NCBI GenBank assembly: GCA_003971905.1
Contig: RSEE01000013.1
Location: forward strand, 558,001 to 622,000
Length of the DNA: 64,000 nucleotides
Source: Moniliella sp. 'wahieum'
Lineage: Eukaryota; Basidiomycota; Moniliellomycetes; Moniliellales; Moniliellaceae
Direction: 5' to 3'
Shown here: in pieces, positions 22,780 through 32,820 of the stretch
Layout: the number at the start of each line of letters is the position of its first letter
Position numbering within the stretch: position 1 is the first letter of the stretch
Made by a program: the position numbers and the translations under genes
The notes under the pieces: model-generated
What the model was told of the DNA's origin: nothing
What the model saw: only the letters and a program-made list of their open reading frames with translations
Databases searched by the model: none

Positions 22780-24383
22780 ATGCCGCCCCGCCGCCCGAGG
22801 GACACCCGACGTATCAGCCCCGAGCCGGAGCCCTTGGTGGAGACTGCTTTCGAAGCTGACGAACTGATCCAGGAGGTACCGCGTGACGACGCCAGTGGGG
22901 TCACCAGCGGCTCTGGGGGGAGAGGGAGGAGCTCAGGACCCCGGGCCGGAGAGGTGTAGCCGCTTCTCCCTCTCCGGCTCCCAACCCGGATGGTTCAGTG
23001 CTTATGCATGCTTTGGACGAGCCGAGGGCGACGGCGATGAACAACGATTCAGATGAGGTGGATGTTGACGTTGACGACTTGTTACCGCGCCCAACAGACG
23101 CCGATGAAGAAGCGAGTCTCGTTATTCAGGAGAAATTTCCTTATATTCCGCCTGATCTGGCCCTTTCGCCGGCGGAGGAGGTCATTATTTCTTCGAACCG
23201 CTTGTTACACCGTCAAGTTGTATCACTCCTAGGGACAGTGAGATCACTCCATGAGGAAGCAAGAACCTTCGGGAGCTCTTTGTGTGAAACAGTGCGAAGC
23301 AAGAATCATTCGCCAGGGGCTTTACCATGGCCAACCCACGCCAGTACTTCGAACGCTTGCTGGAGCACAACAAGGTCGGGACCATCAGCTCTTGCCGCTA
23401 ACCCAACGATTACTTGCAAAGTACTGACATTTTCTCCCTCTTTACACGAACGGATCGCTACTCACAGTCCTGGTACAGAGAGCTCGCGGCATGGATTTTT
23501 CTGCATCCCGAGAGCAGGGACTGCAAAACAAAGACTTAGGCATGTTTTTCCGTCGGCAACTGGTTTGTTCGTCTCGAGGTCTCGAAGAATTTAACTTTGA
23601 CACGGCCCAACTCCTGGCTCACATCGGTCGAGAAAAACAGTTTGTCAACACCCTGTTGACGGTGTTCCTGAACCCGGCCTGGTCCACCATGCGTCGCCGC
23701 ATTTACGATTTGGCGGTACGTTGTGGCACATACCCGATATGACCATGACCTCTGTTGCTTGCAGTCGGAGATATTGACTTTTGGTCATTTCAGCCCATGT
23801 CTGTGGATGCAACGAACCAGGAGGTCTGGATGAAACAAACTGCGGCATGGACATCAAGGGCTTGGGGGAGTATAGGGGCCAACACGCAAGTCACGTTCCC
23901 ACGGTGTCTCGTCGCAAAGTCGTGACCATGCTTTTGGCTACAGCGATGTATAAGCAAATGTTGGGGGCGTGCGGCCAGACCAGACCCCCACCCGGGGCAG
24001 GGAATCAGCATCCCCGAGCAGGGAATCAGGATCCCGGAGCAGGGAATCAGGATCCCGGGGCACACCAGGTCGAGACGGGCGAGGATGCTGATGGCCTGCC
24101 GGAGGAAGACCTCACTGGAACAACTGGCCCCGCATCCCAAAAGGGCACCAAGAGGGCGAAGACACTGGACGCGTGGGCGGAGATCCAAAAGTTGATTGAT
24201 CAGGAACCCCGTATCATCGAGAAGTGCCGTGCAAAACGTGGTATTACCAAAACGCTGGAATGGGTCAACGGCATTTCTCCTCTCCTTCACTTTCCTCCTC
24301 CTTCAGTAGCCATTTCAAGGGCTCACCAACCCCTCTGCCCTACGAAACTTCACTGTAAGAGGATGGCGGAATGGACACCCTAA
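22780..24383 (+). CDS. Uncharacterised protein divergent from the transposon-like gene
   Basis: No family recognised. The first ATG (22780) gives MPPRRPRDTRRISPEPEPLVE and an acidic/glycine-rich head; a frame change near 22960 leads into DSDEVDVDVDDLLPRPTDAD and then EKFPYIPPDLALSPAEEVIIS and a helical NRLLHRQVVSLLGTVRSLHEE. Near 23540 the frame reads FFRRQLVCSSRGLEEFNFD, AHIGREKQFVNTLLTVFLNP and WSTMRRRIYDLAV. A GTACGT donor at 23716 and a TTGCAG acceptor at about 23764 define a short intron. After it comes GDIDFWSFQPMSVDA, WMKQTAAWTSRAW and VVTMLLATAMYKQMLG. Past a 21-bp minisatellite (about 23996-24060) the sequence is hydrophilic to the stop at 24383. The conserved-looking helices and intron argue for a real gene, perhaps the second gene of a mobile element. 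Confidence 0.4.
23996..24060 (+). repeat. 21-bp coding minisatellite
   Basis: Three near-identical 21-bp units (each starting GCAGGGAATCA and containing ATCCCG), in frame as a seven-residue repeat of the GAGNQDP type in the uncharacterised gene. The last two units are identical. Confidence 0.8.
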
Positions 24384-26108
24384 CCCACCCAAAGTATGCC
24401 TAAAATGCATTTGATTGAACCGGAAAGAATCCCACTTGGAGCACTTGGAATAGGAACCACTTGTCGCGCCCCTATAACGTGGGAATAGAGAGTGGTGTGG
24501 GCTTTTAGGACTCGACCAGAAATGAATTTGGCTGATATCCTAAGCGCAAATGCATGAGGTTAAGTTAGGCACATTCAATTATAGAGAGAATGGAAAAATG
24601 GCGCGCACGCTACCGTCATCATACGTGCCTTTAAAGCTGCGTGTGCCGGGATCTTGGGTTTATCCCAGGCAAACCCCGCAGCCGTGGAACGTTGAACACT
24701 TGGTTGGGATGGAAGACAATGGGCGGGATCCCGTATCTGTATCTGTTTTCTTTCAGTTCCTGAAGTTGACATGGTGTGACATGTCAATGTCAATCTAACT
24801 GCGACAGTGTCAATATCAATGTCAACACACAGATGGCGAAGCGAGAGCTGGGCTGAGAGGCTTAGAGCTATTGAAACTAAGAAGAATAGCCGAACGAGTA
24901 ACTTTATTCTTGTGTCGCGACGTTGCGTTGAACGTGAATGTGTTGAACGTCCTTCGCCCACGAGTATCTTGCGTGGGCACAAAGATTACCGGCCAGTTAT
25001 CAGTTACGGTTACCTGTTACCGGAACCCGAGAAGTCGGTGTACTCCTGTTGTACCCTCCAGTTGTTTTCCGTTGTTCAGATGTTCAACGTATACTGTACT
25101 GTAGTCCCCAGATGGCCACCGGATCAATGACCGAACATTCATCACACCTATGAGAAGACACACCATCTGAGGAGCGATACAGAGCTTGCCACATTTATAT
25201 CCGTCTCGCACATGCGTCACATTGTGCTGCTGTGTCTATATGGGAAACGTCCGACAGAGACCTGAAGGCCTGAGGCCAGAGCGAGCACTGACGTGCTGAC
25301 GTGTTCTGAGGCTGACACATACTTGGTTCAACTTCAGGGTCTAAACAAACAGAAAGCTGGGGAAAGAGAGGGTGCGCTCGGGTGTATTCAATCGCATACC
25401 AAAGAAGTGTCTGTCGGCGGCGACGACGTCGCCGCTCCGTTATTATATACGTGTGAACGTTATCTGCGTTATTCAACGTCTTTCTCCCATCAAAAAACAA
25501 TGGAGATGGTCCATGGGTGGCGCGGGATAATCGATAATCGATACTAAGGCTTAACGCATGTGGCGCGGGAAGGCGTAAAAAGCGCAAAACGCGCAAAAAC
25601 AGATTGCAACACCCGCCGGAGAGCGTGTGACATGTGAGTAGTATGTGAAGCCTGCACAGGACCTGAGAGTGGGACAGACTCTCTGTCAGCGCCTCAACGT
25701 ACTCAACCTCTAATAAAGCTAAAGCTTAAAGCTTGGTGAAGCTTTCGGAGCGTTTGAAGCTTACAGTTACACCTCGCTTCACTGAAAAGAAAACACACAC
25801 TTCTTCGCTGATGGTGATCTATGCCTTCCTCCTTGCTGCGGGTGTGTAGGGGGGAGCGGGGTCTGTGCTGGGTGCTCCGCTGAACTGAGCGCGCTGATTA
25901 GGCTGAAGCATGGAAGCAAGTGGAGATGGGGTGTGTGCCTGTGTGGTCCTGTGGTTCTATGTGTGGTCTGTGCGGCGTCCTGATGGAGATACGGTCTTGC
26001 ACGTGGGAAGTTAGTTTAATCACCTGGAAGCTTCGATGTGACATGTAAATAAAGGCCACAACACTGCAAATATGCTCTTCCATCTTCCACCCTACCGTCC
26101 ACCCCACA

Positions 26109-26420
26109 ATGTCCAACCCCGCAGGAGGGGTGGTTACAGGGAAATTCACATACGGTCGGGGCGGCGTATATACTTCATCTTCCAACAAATACTTATTGGG
26201 TGTTGTTCTGAAATCTGAGACGAACGTTCTTCCTATCCTCCTTCTCGCTGCGCAAGTTGTAGATTCTCAGCTTCAGGTTTCATATTCTCGCAATCGATTA
26301 GCGGCAATCGGCAATCTTGAATCCCCCCCGCTTCTTAGAAACCACAGGGTAACATGTAAAAACTCTTCAAGCTTCTGGCTTCAAGCGCTCAGGGCCAAGG
26401 TTGGAGAAGACGAAATGTGA
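26109..26420 (+). CDS. Small hypothetical frame, doubtful
   Basis: 103 codons starting MSNPAGGVVTGKFTYGRGGVYTSSSNK. The head slightly resembles the N-terminal domain of exosome cap proteins (a G-R-G-x-Y turn), but the rest has no match I can defend. It sits in a repeat-rich region and could be a gene remnant. Confidence 0.2.
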   Translation: MSNPAGGVVTGKFTYGRGGVYTSSSNKYLLGVVLKSETNVLPILLLAAQVVDSQLQVSYSRNRLAAIGNLESPPLLRNHRVTCKNSSSFWLQALRAKVGEDEM

Positions 26421-26749
26421 TGAGATCTGAGATCTCGATGTGCAGTAGTTCAAAAACGTCCAGTGGTGTTAACGCTGTTGTGTGGCCCATTATATATTGT
26501 AGTGCGCACGCGGGTTGTCAGTTTGTCCTTGTGCCGGAGGTATCCGTCCTCTGCGGGGCAGCCTATCCGCCCGTGGGCAAGGCACACACGTGTGCACTGT
26601 GCTTTCTGTGCACGTTGGCCTGCTGGGCAGGCTTTTGTTAGCGTTTATTACGCAGCTCAAACCAAGGCGTTCAAGCTTCCAGGAAGCTTCAGGGGGAGGT
26701 TCGCATCGGGGTGGCCGGTGGGCCGGGGTGGTGTGGCGGTGGGCATGGT

Positions 26750-26815
26750 GCTTGAAGCTTGAAGCTTGAAGCTTGAGGCGACAGCCAGGAGCTTGAAGCT
26801 TTGAAGCTTGAAGCA
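26750..26815. repeat. AGCTTGA tandem micro-repeats
   Basis: Two clusters of overlapping HindIII-type AAGCTT units (AGCTTGAAGCTTGA). The same motif recurs at about 29541-29570, 30244-30262 and 36991-37019. Confidence 0.75.
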
Positions 26816-27835
26816 TTTGAGGCTGATAATTAATGAAGGGTTTTGCTGTCCGCACCGGCACACAGGGCGCTGGGCTGCTACGTATGCCTGAGACTAGCGC
26901 CTGGTCATAATGAGTACCTAGCAGTCACAGTGACTTGGTGAGTTACTGGTGGCTAGTGGCTAGGCTGGCTGGTCACGGTGGTGACCAGTGACCTGACGCG
27001 GACGGCTGAGCGCTGACTAGCGGCTAGTCAGTGACTCCACCACCATCGACCATCCCACACCACGGCGCAAGTGCCCTGTCACATGTCAGCCATACACAGC
27101 CCAGCTAGCCCTGGATGGAGGCGCTATCGATTATGCCCTCTTCCCTCAAACTTCAAGTGAAGCTTCAAGGTCATGCGCATATGCTTTTCTCAAGCTTCTA
27201 GCTTGAATAGCTTCTAGTGCCTAGCCTGCAGCTTGCCGCCATAGCTTCCACAGCTCGTCAAGTTGCAACTGCAACAGAGCGAGTTTCACGGTCTGTGCTC
27301 TGTCCTGGGATGCCACCCGGCAGCACGCGGCACATGATCGATGTCGGTAATCCATGATGCTCACGCCCGCTGGCCAGAAGTATTGGCCACCTGCCAGGCC
27401 TGTCAGCGTCCTGAGCGGCCCACCGCGGAGGCTGAGCTGAGCGGGCCTTGGCGCGTGGATCGGATCATCGATGGGCTTCATCCATTCGGCCTCCCCTGGG
27501 GCGTCGCATCCCAAAACATCTCCCCCACAGGCCCCACATCGCATCATCCATCCCCACCATGCTCAGCGCTCGGCCCAGGGCTCAGCCCAGCGCTCTGTCT
27601 GCGCCATCCGAAAGTTTTCCCTTGCAAAGTCGAGCCATGCAGGGCACTGCGACAGCCTCCCAGCCCATCTGTCTCTTCGCACGGGCATGTCTATCGCCCC
27701 ACCTGCGCTTCCCGCCTGCCCAATACATATAAACCCAACCCACCTTCTCATCCACGCACACCTGGCCCGGCTTCGTGCGATACCACCACCCCGCCTCCGC
27801 CCTGCTTCCCTCGTCCGCCGCTTCTCTGCCGACTT

Positions 27836-28782
27836 ATGGCATCCCCCCTCCAGCTCCAGTGTCTCCACGACCTTTGCGCCGCGTGCGTCCCCCCGGCCAG
27901 CCCAGCCTTGTCAATGGCATCGTTGTTGGATGGTACGTATGCCAACCACCGTAATGTGCTGGCTACTCTTGGTGCTAATCCGACCCCCCTCCCACCACCC
28001 CCTCCAGACATGTCTCCTCTCTCCACACCCACCGACACGAAGCTCCCCCGTCCCCACACGCTGGCCGTGGCCGCGGCCAGCATGGCCGCCCGCACCTCGA
28101 TGCACCGTGGCAGTGACCCTGGCCGGCCCACTGGTCTTCCGCAGCCAGCCCTTGCTCACGACGTTACCCTCCCCTCGGCAGTGCCCATCAAAACCGTCTC
28201 CCTCTCTCCTACCCACGCCACCAACACCCAGCCCGAAAATTCCATGGGTGCAGCCTGCTTCTCCCTTCTCACCAGCTACGCTTTGGGTCAAGACCCATTA
28301 TCCCGTCCTCCCTCCCCACCAGAGGACGGTGATCCCGACTCGCTCTTCCCCATGGAGATGGGCATGGAGATGGAGACGGAGATGGAAGTGGAGATTGACC
28401 TGTTTGGGGACATGAACAAGAGGCCGCACAGCCCTATTAATCGAGACGCAAGGATGCCTTTTGGTTCTTCTTCCGACTTGGCTCTGGCTCCACTCGGTGC
28501 CCGTGCCCGTGCACGCACTTACCTCCCCCGCCTCGACCTGCGGTGGTAACACGCAAATTCTCCACTCCTACTCTGCGTCCCGTGTATGGCAAGCCGCCCC
28601 TTGGCCCCGTGGTGGAAAAGGAGGTTCGGGTCAAACATACGCCCATTCCCCCCTCACATCGCGATGCGTTGCCCCTGCAAGATGCCTTGCAGCCACGCCG
28701 ACGCTCTAGTAGGCGAGCCCCTTCCATCGAGGAAGAGCGCAGAGGAATTCCCATCCCCATCCCACCGTCCCGCCAGCGCTAA
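27836..28782 (+). CDS. Uncharacterised proline/serine-rich protein
   Basis: Start MASPLQLQCLHDLCAACVPP at 27836, preceded by a C-rich leader. A candidate 75-nt intron (27933-28007, GTACGT...CCTCCAG) interrupts the frame after LLD; its length is a multiple of three, so retention would keep the frame. Exon 2 is Ser/Thr/Pro-rich with an ENSMGAACFSLLTSYAL helix, an acidic PPEDGDPDSLFP stretch and a Met-Glu repeat (EMGMEMETEMEVEI, about 28350-28400). A frame change near 28530 leads to the C-terminal RKFSTPTLRPVYGKPPLGP and a basic RRRSSRRAPSIEEERRG tail, stop at 28782. The bipartite basic tail suggests nuclear localisation. No family recognised. Confidence 0.45.
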
Positions 28783-31007
28783 TCGATCATCGATAATCCC
28801 CCTCCCCCACCTCCACTCTATGACCCCACCCCACGCCCCACGACAGTCAGCCAACCCCTGCCAAAGCGGTGGGGTTGGTAGTTAGTTTCTCGGGTGACGA
28901 AACGAAGACTTCAACTGCCTCTGGTATCGATCTTAGATCTCATTGATCTTATCCATCTTTTCTCTACTACCTCCGCCCCCCTCTCCTCTCTTTGTCCCCC
29001 TGTCTCCCCGCTCCGGCGCTTCAGCTGAAGCCTCAGCCTGAGCCCTCAGGCCTCCCACTCATCTCATCTCCCCCATCCGGCGGCCTCTTTGCCCCTCACC
29101 GCGGTGTCAGACTTTCCTGATGCCTGATGTCTGATGCCTGGGTAGGAAAAAGACAAAAACTACCGTTGGGGATTCTTCCCCCCCTGCATACCTATCTTCC
29201 CATGGGCCCCCACAGCCTCAGGGCTTCATCTCTTCGAAGTGATCATTCATATGACGTTCTACCATTTCGTGCTTTGGATAGAACGTTAACGCTCTGCCGC
29301 GGCCAACAGGGCTAATAATAGTGGGGCTGCTGGGCTGCCGGGCTGCTGGGGGGAAGAGAGGCTCTCATGCTTTTGCTAGTTCGTTGGTTGGCTGTTGTGA
29401 CATGTGACTGGTCATAGAAGTGACTAGTGACTACTAAGATACCCGGTGCCCACAGAGTGGTTAGACGCCCACTGCACCTCTGCAACTCAGCCCCTCGGTT
29501 CGTTTAGCGTACGTCAAGTAAAATTGACAAGCGGGAAGTTTGAGCTTGAAGCTTGTAGCTTGTAGCTTGAAACATAGTACCTCTGGCCACAGGGTTGGCG
29601 CTGGGCGTGCTCCGGTGGGGATGGCCGGTGGGCGCTGGGCGCTGGTGTACAAGATGGCCCCACCATCCACTCTCCCCACGTGTCATGGTGGGCCTTGTTG
29701 CGCCAGTGTTGCGTCGCTGTTACGCTCCCCCCCGGCGCCCCCTAACACAGGGGGTTCTGGGGGTTCCGGCACGGGTGCCGGGTGGCGGTTAAATACGAAA
29801 GACGTGTCTCAGATCTCAGGCACCGACAATCGGTGATTAATGATTGCCACAACCTCGCACCAGACCAGTTCAGTAGTCACTGGTCACTGGTCGCTGAGTC
29901 TGACCGTCTCAGACTCGATTTCAGATCTCAGACTTAAAGCTTAAAGCTTAAGATCTAAGATCTCATGCAGCATGCATGCCACATGTCACATGTCACGGAT
30001 CTCACACGCCCCGACGTCACGCTTGGCATGGTATGCGTGCTTGCGTGCTTGCATGCTTTGCGTGTTTCGCCACCCGGCTTGGCCCTGGCGCTTGGCTCCG
30101 CCCCGCCAGTGCCCGCCCCACAGACACCAGTGCACCACCAGTCGACACCAGCCCACCTCGGCCTAAGGCCTCAGGGCCTCACCACCGCTCGCTACCCCAA
30201 CTTTGGATTTGACCACACTCGCTCTAAGCGACGGCGAGACGCACCTTGAAGCTTGAAGCTTGTTGACGACGTTGACGCTTGAAAGCTTGAACAAGTAGGG
30301 GGTTCCTTCCTCTTTTGCCCCCCCGTTTTAGTACTTAGTGGACCGGTGGGGACGGGATGAGCGGCCGGGGCATGGGACAAACACGGCAACAGCGCAGTAA
30401 GATAAGAGCTAAGAAACTACGAAGCTACGATGCTAAGATCTACTCTATTCTCGGAATCTATCGACTATCGACTATCTGAAGATCTAGGATCTAGCAGCTA
30501 AATTGTCCAAGCTACAGACTGAGCGCGCGTTGAGCTCTGATATGGAATGGGCCGAAAATGTCATCCACATATGCTTCTTGCCCCCCAACCATTAATGTTT
30601 AGTCACACCGCCATCAAAAGTGTACGCAAGTTTATAACAAGTTTTTTTTATCTCTCTACTCCCCGCAACCCACCCGCAAGCACCGATAATGCGAACGTAC
30701 GAGCATCTTGGATTGCCATGTGGCAATCTGTTGTCACATGTCACATGTCACTAATTAGTCACTCAAGCTTCAAGTTGCTAGAACTATAAACTACGTGATC
30801 ATCGATCATCGATCACAGGATCACGAGGCACTAGTCCCTACGAGCCGTTACGCGTTACCGGTGACCGGTGACCGGTGACCAGCCTCCGCGTGCGAGCCCA
30901 CCATGTCCACACCTTTGTATAGACTTGTCCACGTGCGCCCCCGTGGATTCGCCGCAGGGCACCATTGCTCGCCCCCACCTGCCACAGGGTTGGAGGTACG
31001 TTGAAGG
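28783..31007. other. Gene-poor repeat-rich region upstream of the retrotransposon
   Basis: No supported gene. Contains ATCGATCATCGAT motifs (28782-28795, 30797-30815), the ACATGTCAC family (29979-29996, 30733-30751), AGATCTCAG motifs (29810-29965), AGCTTGTAGCTTG (29541-29570), AAGCTTGAAGCTTG (30247-30262) and three GTGACCG units (about 30861-30880) close to the insertion site. Confidence 0.45.
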
Positions 31008-31167
31008 TGTCGGCCTCGCTACTACCACAGAATGTGAGCACTGAACGTCGTATTTGACTAAGAAGCTTCTGCGACTGACTCGTCCAGAAGACTGGTGCGA
31101 GCTCGGAAGGAATGAAAGCTGACTCACGTGACTCAGGGTCCGCGCGGTCCTAGGACGGATGTCAACA
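31008..31167 (-). repeat. 3' LTR of the copia element
   Basis: 160 bp, direct repeat of 35905-36064 with one mismatch. The reverse transcriptase reading frame stops inside it (31162-31164). Confidence 0.93.
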
Positions 31168-32820
31168 CCCCCGCTGACCGGAGGGCCCAGTCATGTGGAC
31201 TGGATCCATCTCCTCGACGCGGAGTTGAGCAAGATGGCTTGTCAGGGCGGGACGGCCGAGAGGCTTGGTGAGGACGTCCGCTGGGTTCCTTTCGCCGGGG
31301 ATGTGTACAAGTATGGCCTCGCCCGAGTCCACGTGTTGCCGTACATTGTGGTACCGGATCTTCAGCTCTCGGAGCTTGCCGGTGCTGCCAAATTTGTGGG
31401 CGAGATCGACGACAGACTTATTGTCGCAATACCAATGAATGGGTGTACCCTCGCCGATGGCCCCAAGCTCGATCATGATGTTCTTGACATAGTTGGCGTC
31501 AACCAGTCCATCATATCCTGCCGTATATTCGGCGGCGGCGGTACTGGTAACGCTCTTCGGCTGAAGAATGGATCGCCACGACACCGGCACACCGTACACC
31601 ATCAGTAGGCATCCAGATGTGGAGCGTGCCTGGATGGGATCTCCCGCCAAGTCGGAATCTGTATACAGCGCAATGGCCGGTGCATCTGATGTTGGGGTCA
31701 ACCTCAGGCCCTTTCCTCGAGTATGGTACAGGTAGCGAAGGAAGTCATCGACTGCTTGATGATGCTGCTGCGATGGGTCGGCAGCGGCTCTGCTGAGGGC
31801 CGTGATAGCGAAGAGGGAGTCAGGCCGGCCCATTCGTGCAGCCCACAGTCCCGATCCGATCTTCCCCTGATATGCCTTGCGCAAGGCTGGGAGGGATGGG
31901 GGTTCAGGGTCGGCACGGGGCGGTATCATCCGTACGGGATGTGGGAGAGTCCGGATCCACGGGGCTTTGATGTGGTGCTTTGCCACCACTTCCTCGATGA
32001 ACTTTGGTTGGCTCAGGTACAGCTCCCCACCGATCCGATCGTATTGGCATCCCAGGTGGTAGTGAAGGGGACCGTTACCACGAACATCAATGTGTGTGTT
32101 TATCTCGGCCATAAACTCCTCGTACTTTTGGTGTGACTTGCATGCGAGGAGCAGATCGTCGGTGTGGACCGCCAGGAGGATCTGCTCACCCGGTGGTGCA
32201 GCGCGCACGAACAAGCAGGGCTCGGTCAAGCTTTGCGTGAAGCCGAGCTTGTCACGCAGCAGGTTCCGGATGTATCGTGCCCAGTTTGCTCCGCTCTGAT
32301 GTAGCCCGTATAGACTCTTCTTGAGACGCCACACGCGACCACCCGCTTCGGGGAAGTAGGGGGGTGGGCGGATGTAGACTGCTTCTTCGAGGGGGGCGTT
32401 CAGGTACGCTGCATTGACGTCCGCCGAGAAGAGGCCAAACTTATACTTCTCGGCCAGCACGACGAGGGTCAGGATGGCAGGTGTGCGCACCGATGGTGCG
32501 AACGTCTGGCCCCAAGTCTCGGCCGATTGTTGGTGTCCGCCCGCGACAAAGCGCGCGCGGTGGCGCAGGAACCGGCCCTCGGCGTCCGTCTTTGTGGTGA
32601 TGCGCCATAGTCCTATGAGGATTTGTGCACCCGGTGGTGGGTACGTAGCCTCGTAGGTGCCGTATCGCGCGAGTGTGGCCACCTCGTCGGCCATAGCCTG
32701 CTTGACCATGGCAAAGGAGGGGTGAGTCTCGAGACCCTTGAGCGTCTTGGGAGCGAGGGGTACGCCATCCTTGGTGAGCTGAACCGTGTCCGGGTGGATG
32801 GGTGCGCTGAGAGCAGTCAT
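31162..32820 (-). CDS. Copia reverse transcriptase-RNase H
   Basis: 552 residues. The RT domain shows the copia entry region (RHRARFVAGGHQQ), FSADVNAAYLNAPLEE (first catalytic Asp), KSLYGLHQSGANW, and the active-site motif VHTDDLLLA in place of the more common YVDDIL. RNase H is marked by LYTDSDLAGD and AAAEYTA, and ends with the HIPGERNPADVLTKPL box that closes most copia polyproteins. The frame begins with an ATG (32818-32820) overlapping the integrase stop as ATGA, so the two halves of pol are in different frames. This may be real coupling or one miscalled base in the proline-rich linker. Intact length argues for a potentially active element. Confidence 0.9.
   Translation of the reverse strand: MTALSAPIHPDTVQLTKDGVPLAPKTLKGLETHPSFAMVKQAMADEVATLARYGTYEATYPPPGAQILIGLWRITTKTDAEGRFLRHRARFVAGGHQQSAETWGQTFAPSVRTPAILTLVVLAEKYKFGLFSADVNAAYLNAPLEEAVYIRPPPYFPEAGGRVWRLKKSLYGLHQSGANWARYIRNLLRDKLGFTQSLTEPCLFVRAAPPGEQILLAVHTDDLLLACKSHQKYEEFMAEINTHIDVRGNGPLHYHLGCQYDRIGGELYLSQPKFIEEVVAKHHIKAPWIRTLPHPVRMIPPRADPEPPSLPALRKAYQGKIGSGLWAARMGRPDSLFAITALSRAAADPSQQHHQAVDDFLRYLYHTRGKGLRLTPTSDAPAIALYTDSDLAGDPIQARSTSGCLLMVYGVPVSWRSILQPKSVTSTAAAEYTAGYDGLVDANYVKNIMIELGAIGEGTPIHWYCDNKSVVDLAHKFGSTGKLRELKIRYHNVRQHVDSGEAILVHIPGERNPADVLTKPLGRPALTSHLAQLRVEEMDPVHMTGPSGQRGC

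Larger units (their letters stand above)
24384..27835. other. Gene-poor repeat-rich region
   Basis: 3.4 kb with at most one doubtful small frame (26109-26420). Short self-complementary motifs recur: GACATGTCAATGTCAATC (24778-24795), ATCGATAATCGAT (25529-25541), AGCTTGAAGCTTGA arrays (26750-26776, 26789-26815), CTAGTGGCTAGG (about 26953-26964) and GTGACCAGTGACC (about 26981-26993). No RNA gene found. Confidence 0.45.

Noticed and set aside
31008-31167. Solo LTR
   Set aside because: A matching LTR with the same target duplication lies at 35905-36064, enclosing a complete coding region.
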